Positions 5,389 through 7,050 of a stretch of 7,050 bases of DNA are shown one piece after another. How positions within the stretch are numbered: position 1 is the stretch's first letter; every line of letters starts with the position of its first letter. A model generated the notes under the pieces. It saw only the letters and a list, made by a program, of their open reading frames with translations, did no database searches and was not told the DNA's origin. The DNA is taken from the NCBI GenBank assembly GCA_009920225.1, contig RGAJ01000094.1, positions 1 to 7,050 of the forward strand, written 5' to 3'. This stretch comes from Paracoccaceae bacterium. GTDB lineage: Bacteria > Pseudomonadota > Alphaproteobacteria > Rhodobacterales > Rhodobacteraceae. Position numbers and translations under genes: made by a program.

Positions 5389-6297
5389 CTATTCGATAGG
5401 TGCAGGATCTTCTGCAACATCGGCGGCCAAGGTGTCCGTGTAAACAGGGACCTCATCGCCCAACGCCATCAACCGCACCGCCCGGCGCGAACCGGCTTTG
5501 CCCAATTCGGCATCGAACGTGGGTCCGTTTTCCCCAGACTTTAAACGCACCGCGCCCAAAACATCAGAGGGCAGCACAAGGTAGTCACCGACCTTGAGCG
5601 ATTTTAAATGTGACAGCGTTGTCGGAAATTTATGCAATTCAACCCACAGATCGGACCGCAAGCTTTCAAGTTCGGGGCACAGTGTGGCAAGCGCTTTTGA
5701 CGGATCGCGTGCCGAGCTTGTTTGTTTGGGTTGCGGATACCCAACAACACACCGTCCCGTAACATCCGTGTCCGCCAACCGAAATGACATAACGCTTACT
5801 GTTGTGTCGTGATGATCAAGCGCCTGCAATACGGCATCCAAATGCGGCAACTGCCGTCGTGGACGTAATCCGGATGTGATAATATCTTGGGTCCCTGCGC
5901 GATTGAACACCGCTTCAACATAGGGGGCGACCAACGCGAAATCGGTGGGCGATGGTGGGCGATGCGTGCTTGCCCGTCCGACCACACGGCCGATGGTTTG
6001 AATTTCCAACACCGCGCTAAGAAAAGCCGCATCAAGTCCAACAAAGGCCGATTGCCCATCGGGCCCATCGGCCCAGATAAACATCGAAATATCTGACAAA
6101 ATGGCCGGCAAATCCTGTGCCTTTGATCGCAACGCATGGCGCCGCCCCATCGTCAAAGATAACCCAAGCGTTTCGGCAGCCGATGCCACAAATGTTTGCG
6201 CCCACCGCCCCGAATGTTGGGCAATAGTGTTGTCAAACCGTGGACTGTTTGACAATTTGCGCTGTAATATCGTTTTGTTTGGCTGTGCGATCGGCAT
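5389..6297 (-). CDS. FliM/FliN-family (SpoA domain) flagellar switch-like protein
   Basis: The protein has 302 residues. The C-terminal part (about 214-276, from RSDLWVELHKF through LKVGDYLVLP to RRAVRL) is a SpoA surface-presentation domain as in FliM, FliN and type III secretion YscQ proteins. The middle (about 65-135) resembles the CheC-like FliM core but lacks its usual GG turn. The N-terminus has no LSQDEIDALL-type CheY-binding peptide. It is therefore a divergent Rhodobacterales FliM-like protein, probably a C-ring component or a paralogue. The ATG at 6295-6297 has GGGGA about 8 bases upstream. It lies 52 bases downstream of the histidine kinase gene, probably in the same transcript. 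The TAG stop (5389-5391) is followed by 34 open codons in frame. A perfect 10-bp tandem repeat lies in the coding sequence at 5944-5963. Confidence 0.8.
   Translation of the reverse strand: MPIAQPNKTILQRKLSNSPRFDNTIAQHSGRWAQTFVASAAETLGLSLTMGRRHALRSKAQDLPAILSDISMFIWADGPDGQSAFVGLDAAFLSAVLEIQTIGRVVGRASTHRPPSPTDFALVAPYVEAVFNRAGTQDIITSGLRPRRQLPHLDAVLQALDHHDTTVSVMSFRLADTDVTGRCVVGYPQPKQTSSARDPSKALATLCPELESLRSDLWVELHKFPTTLSHLKSLKVGDYLVLPSDVLGAVRLKSGENGPTFDAELGKAGSRRAVRLMALGDEVPVYTDTLAADVAEDPAPIE
5944..5963. repeat. Perfect 10-bp tandem duplication inside the FliM-like gene
   Basis: GGTGGGCGAT occurs twice head to tail (5944-5953 and 5954-5963) within codons for the RPPSPTDF region of the FliM-like protein. 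Ten is not a multiple of three, yet the frame is open on both sides, so the duplication is either old and compensated or coincidental. Confidence 0.6.
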
Positions 6298-6349
6298 GTG
6301 TCATCCCCATGATTTTCATCACAGTGACAGCGCGACCTTACCAAAAGGT

Positions 6350-7050
6350 TTATGTGCGCGCCACAATCGGCAAAATGACGCGAAACGCACCGCCCTCTTG
6401 TCCCGGAAGATAAAAAATACTGCCAGACAATCGGCCAATGATTTCGCGACAAATTGCAAGCCCAAGCCCAGCACCGCCCGCCTTTTGTTCCCCAATGCGC
6501 GCAAATTTTTCAAAAATTAGGTCTTGGTCTTCTTTTGGAACACCGCTTCCGTTGTCGATAAAATCAACGATTAAGACGCCTTTTTGTTCGCGCAGCGAAA
6601 TGTTTAATTCGGGCTCAGCAGCATCGCAATATTTTCGAGCATTGGCGATAAGATTGATAAACACCTGCCCCAATCGGTCTGGATCCGTGTTAAGATGTGG
6701 CAAGGTGCTGGGCGCAAGGACGTTGATTTTTAGATCGGTTGACGTGGCCCCCGCTTGCACCGTTGACACCGCGCGGTTCACCAACACAACCGGATTGACG
6801 GTTGATAGGTTTAGATTGACTTGCCCGTTTTCAAGCACGCTGAGATCAAGCAAGTCATCCAAAAGCCGTGTCAATCGGGATGCTTCGCCGTGAATGATCG
6901 TGGCGTATTTGACCATATCTTCATCCGCCAAACCTGCACCATCTTGTAAAATTTCTGAAAACGCCAGGATAGAGGTCATCGGCGTGCGCAATTCATGGCT
7001 GATTTGGGACAAAAACGCATCTTTTTGAACGGACAAGCGCGTTAATTTTT
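6350..7050 (-). CDS. Sensor histidine kinase, C-terminal catalytic core (partial)
   Basis: The visible 232 residues form the kinase core; the N-terminal sensor part lies beyond the right edge, and the frame is open to the end. The core starts with a HisKA dimerisation domain whose phosphorylated histidine is in SHELRTP (His codon at 6995-6997). The HATPase domain follows: N box DPDRLGQVFINLIANARKYC, G1 box DNGSGVP, F box FEKFAR and G2 box GGAGLGLAI. All residues expected for autophosphorylation are present. A TTG at 7034-7036 can be read as a start, but this would leave a kinase beginning just before its HisKA domain, so the gene surely continues upstream. No receiver domain or partner regulator is in view. 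The FliM-like gene follows 52 bases downstream, suggesting co-transcription. Confidence 0.93.
   Translation of the reverse strand, partial: KLTRLSVQKDAFLSQISHELRTPMTSILAFSEILQDGAGLADEDMVKYATIIHGEASRLTRLLDDLLDLSVLENGQVNLNLSTVNPVVLVNRAVSTVQAGATSTDLKINVLAPSTLPHLNTDPDRLGQVFINLIANARKYCDAAEPELNISLREQKGVLIVDFIDNGSGVPKEDQDLIFEKFARIGEQKAGGAGLGLAICREIIGRLSGSIFYLPGQEGGAFRVILPIVART

Noticed and set aside
6233..6319. 28-codon open frame (MKIMGMTHADRTAK...) overlapping the start of the FliM-like gene in another frame
   Set aside because: It is short, has no similarity I recognise, and most of it lies inside the FliM-like gene, whose own start has a good ribosome site.
6438..6893. Plus-strand open frame opposite the histidine kinase
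   Set aside because: It is antisense to conserved HATPase motifs, and its Ser/Arg-rich translation is typical of a shadow frame.

Overview
The window looks like chromosomal DNA of a marine alphaproteobacterium of the Rhodobacterales (Roseobacter group), with base composition close to balanced. Four things suggest this: a GapR/UPF0335 protein, a Roseobacter-style FliM/FliN-family protein, a histidine kinase core of the type common in that group, and a BigR/SqrR-type sulfur cluster. This placement comes from protein character only. No marker rRNA is present, and the tRNA at the left edge is cut before its anticodon.

Layout, left to right. (1) Positions 1-138: the 5' end of a minus-strand tRNA with a plausible promoter and an A/T-rich upstream element. 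(2) 139-1800, minus: a two-domain FbpB/SfuB-type Fe(III) ABC permease with neither its binding protein nor its ATPase beside it. (3) 1801-1886: a short divergent promoter region. (4) 1887-2765, plus: a sulfotransferase-like protein of unknown function with a degenerate nucleotide-binding loop. (5) 2770-3027, minus and convergent: gapR, a small nucleoid-associated protein. (6) 3151-3366, plus: a 71-residue two-helix membrane protein. (7) 3478-5269, plus: a sulfur-handling operon. It comprises a Blh-type persulfide dioxygenase, then two half-size YeeE/YedE sulfur transporters that overlap by one base (TGATG). A strong intrinsic terminator at 5286-5318 ends it. (8) 5389-7050, minus: a sensor histidine kinase (running off the right edge) followed by a FliM/FliN-family protein, converging on the sulfur operon.

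The most coherent system is the sulfur operon. Blh should oxidise glutathione persulfide to sulfite, and the YeeE/YedE pair should move thiosulfate or a related sulfur species across the inner membrane. Upstream of blh are two perfect AT-rich dyads, both with 8-base spacers and centred 31 bp apart, on or just upstream of a predicted promoter. One has the form ATTC-N8-GAAT, which I recall as the SqrR (BigR-type persulfide-sensing repressor) consensus. The repressor gene, sqr and tauE are not in the window. A 10-12 bp hairpin between blh and the first transporter gene may set their relative expression.

The other notable point is at the 3' end of the FliM-like gene. After its amber stop the same frame stays open for 34 codons and encodes a protein-like acidic, Trp-containing stretch. 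A small direct-repeat-associated insertion may have introduced the stop. I see no phage, IS or CRISPR sequence and no convincing new multi-gene system. The window is mostly ordinary chromosome with a few details worth checking.
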